NCBI GenBank assembly: GCA_030690985.1
Contig: JAUYFG010000042.1
Location: 1 to 40,775, forward strand
Source of the DNA: Pseudomonadota bacterium
GTDB lineage: Bacteria > Pseudomonadota > Gammaproteobacteria > Burkholderiales > Thiobacillaceae
Length of the DNA stretch: 40,775 bases
Reading direction: 5' to 3'
The translations under genes were made by a program, and so were the position numbers. Under the pieces are notes generated by a model. It was given only the letters and a program-made list of their open reading frames with translations. It did not search any database and was not told the origin of the DNA. Of the stretch, positions 40,731-40,775 are shown one piece after another (position 1 is the stretch's first letter; every line of letters starts with the position of its first letter).

Positions 40731-40775
40731 TGTAGCGCAGGCGTCCCGCCTGCGGGTTTGGTGGATGCAGGCGAG
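40731..40775. repeat. P3 palindrome, copy 4 (cut by the window edge)
   Basis: The left arm and loop repeat copy 3 nearly exactly (TGTAGCGCAGGCGTCCCGCC, then GGGTTTGGTGGATGCAGGCG), making a 74-bp direct repeat. The right arm lies beyond the window, so an array may continue. Confidence 0.85.

Overview
The window is about 40.8 kb of GC-rich DNA. It fits a beta- or gammaproteobacterium: exonuclease III, diacylglycerol kinase, GtrA/GtrB-type sugar genes, a c-di-GMP cyclase, and several families of short dispersed palindromes typical of those groups. I cannot name the genus. No rRNA, tRNA, integrase, transposase or CRISPR array is visible.

Region 1 (1-16,239) is a surface-polysaccharide locus. After the tail of an exonuclease III gene come two GT4 glycosyltransferases, a GtrB-like GT2 enzyme, and a GtrA-like flippase. 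Two convergent minus-strand genes follow (a LmbE/PIG-L deacetylase and a GT-C membrane glycosyltransferase). A long plus-strand run then holds two paralogous GT2 enzymes, a TolB-like beta-propeller protein, another GT2, two polysaccharide-deacetylase-fold proteins, a SAM methyltransferase, a fourth GT2 of this run and DgkA. Together they look able to build, trim and decorate an exopolysaccharide or O-antigen-like glycan.

Region 2 (16,324-20,293) holds a membrane diguanylate cyclase with a c-type heme-binding sensor domain. Next, behind a good sigma-54 promoter candidate, come a caspase-fold (C14) peptidase and a secreted metzincin zinc protease.

Region 3 (20,378 to at least 40,622) is a phage-tail-like contractile injection system of the extracellular (eCIS; Afp/PVC-related) kind. 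In order: one sheath gene, one tube gene, a T4-gp51-like assembly chaperone with a zinc ribbon, a disordered protein with a conserved C-terminal motif, a DUF4255/Pvc16-like protein, an AAA+ ATPase, a small conserved protein, a CIS-tube adaptor, a LysM protein, hub, spike, gp25, two wedge (gpJ-like) proteins, a tail protein I-like protein and a 1019-residue DUF6519-type protein. There are no phage head, packaging, lysis or integration genes. Tape measure, PAAR tip and a classical fibre are not seen and may lie beyond the right edge.

A striking overlay is a set of palindromic repeats (named P1-P6 here). Every gap over 80 bp inside the injection-system operon holds one, and one P3 copy has been read into a coding sequence. 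A 143-bp unit carrying P4 plus the 3' end of the chaperone gene is tandemly triplicated. P5, an element with 17-bp terminal inverted repeats, abuts and apparently supplies the ribosome binding site of two separate genes.
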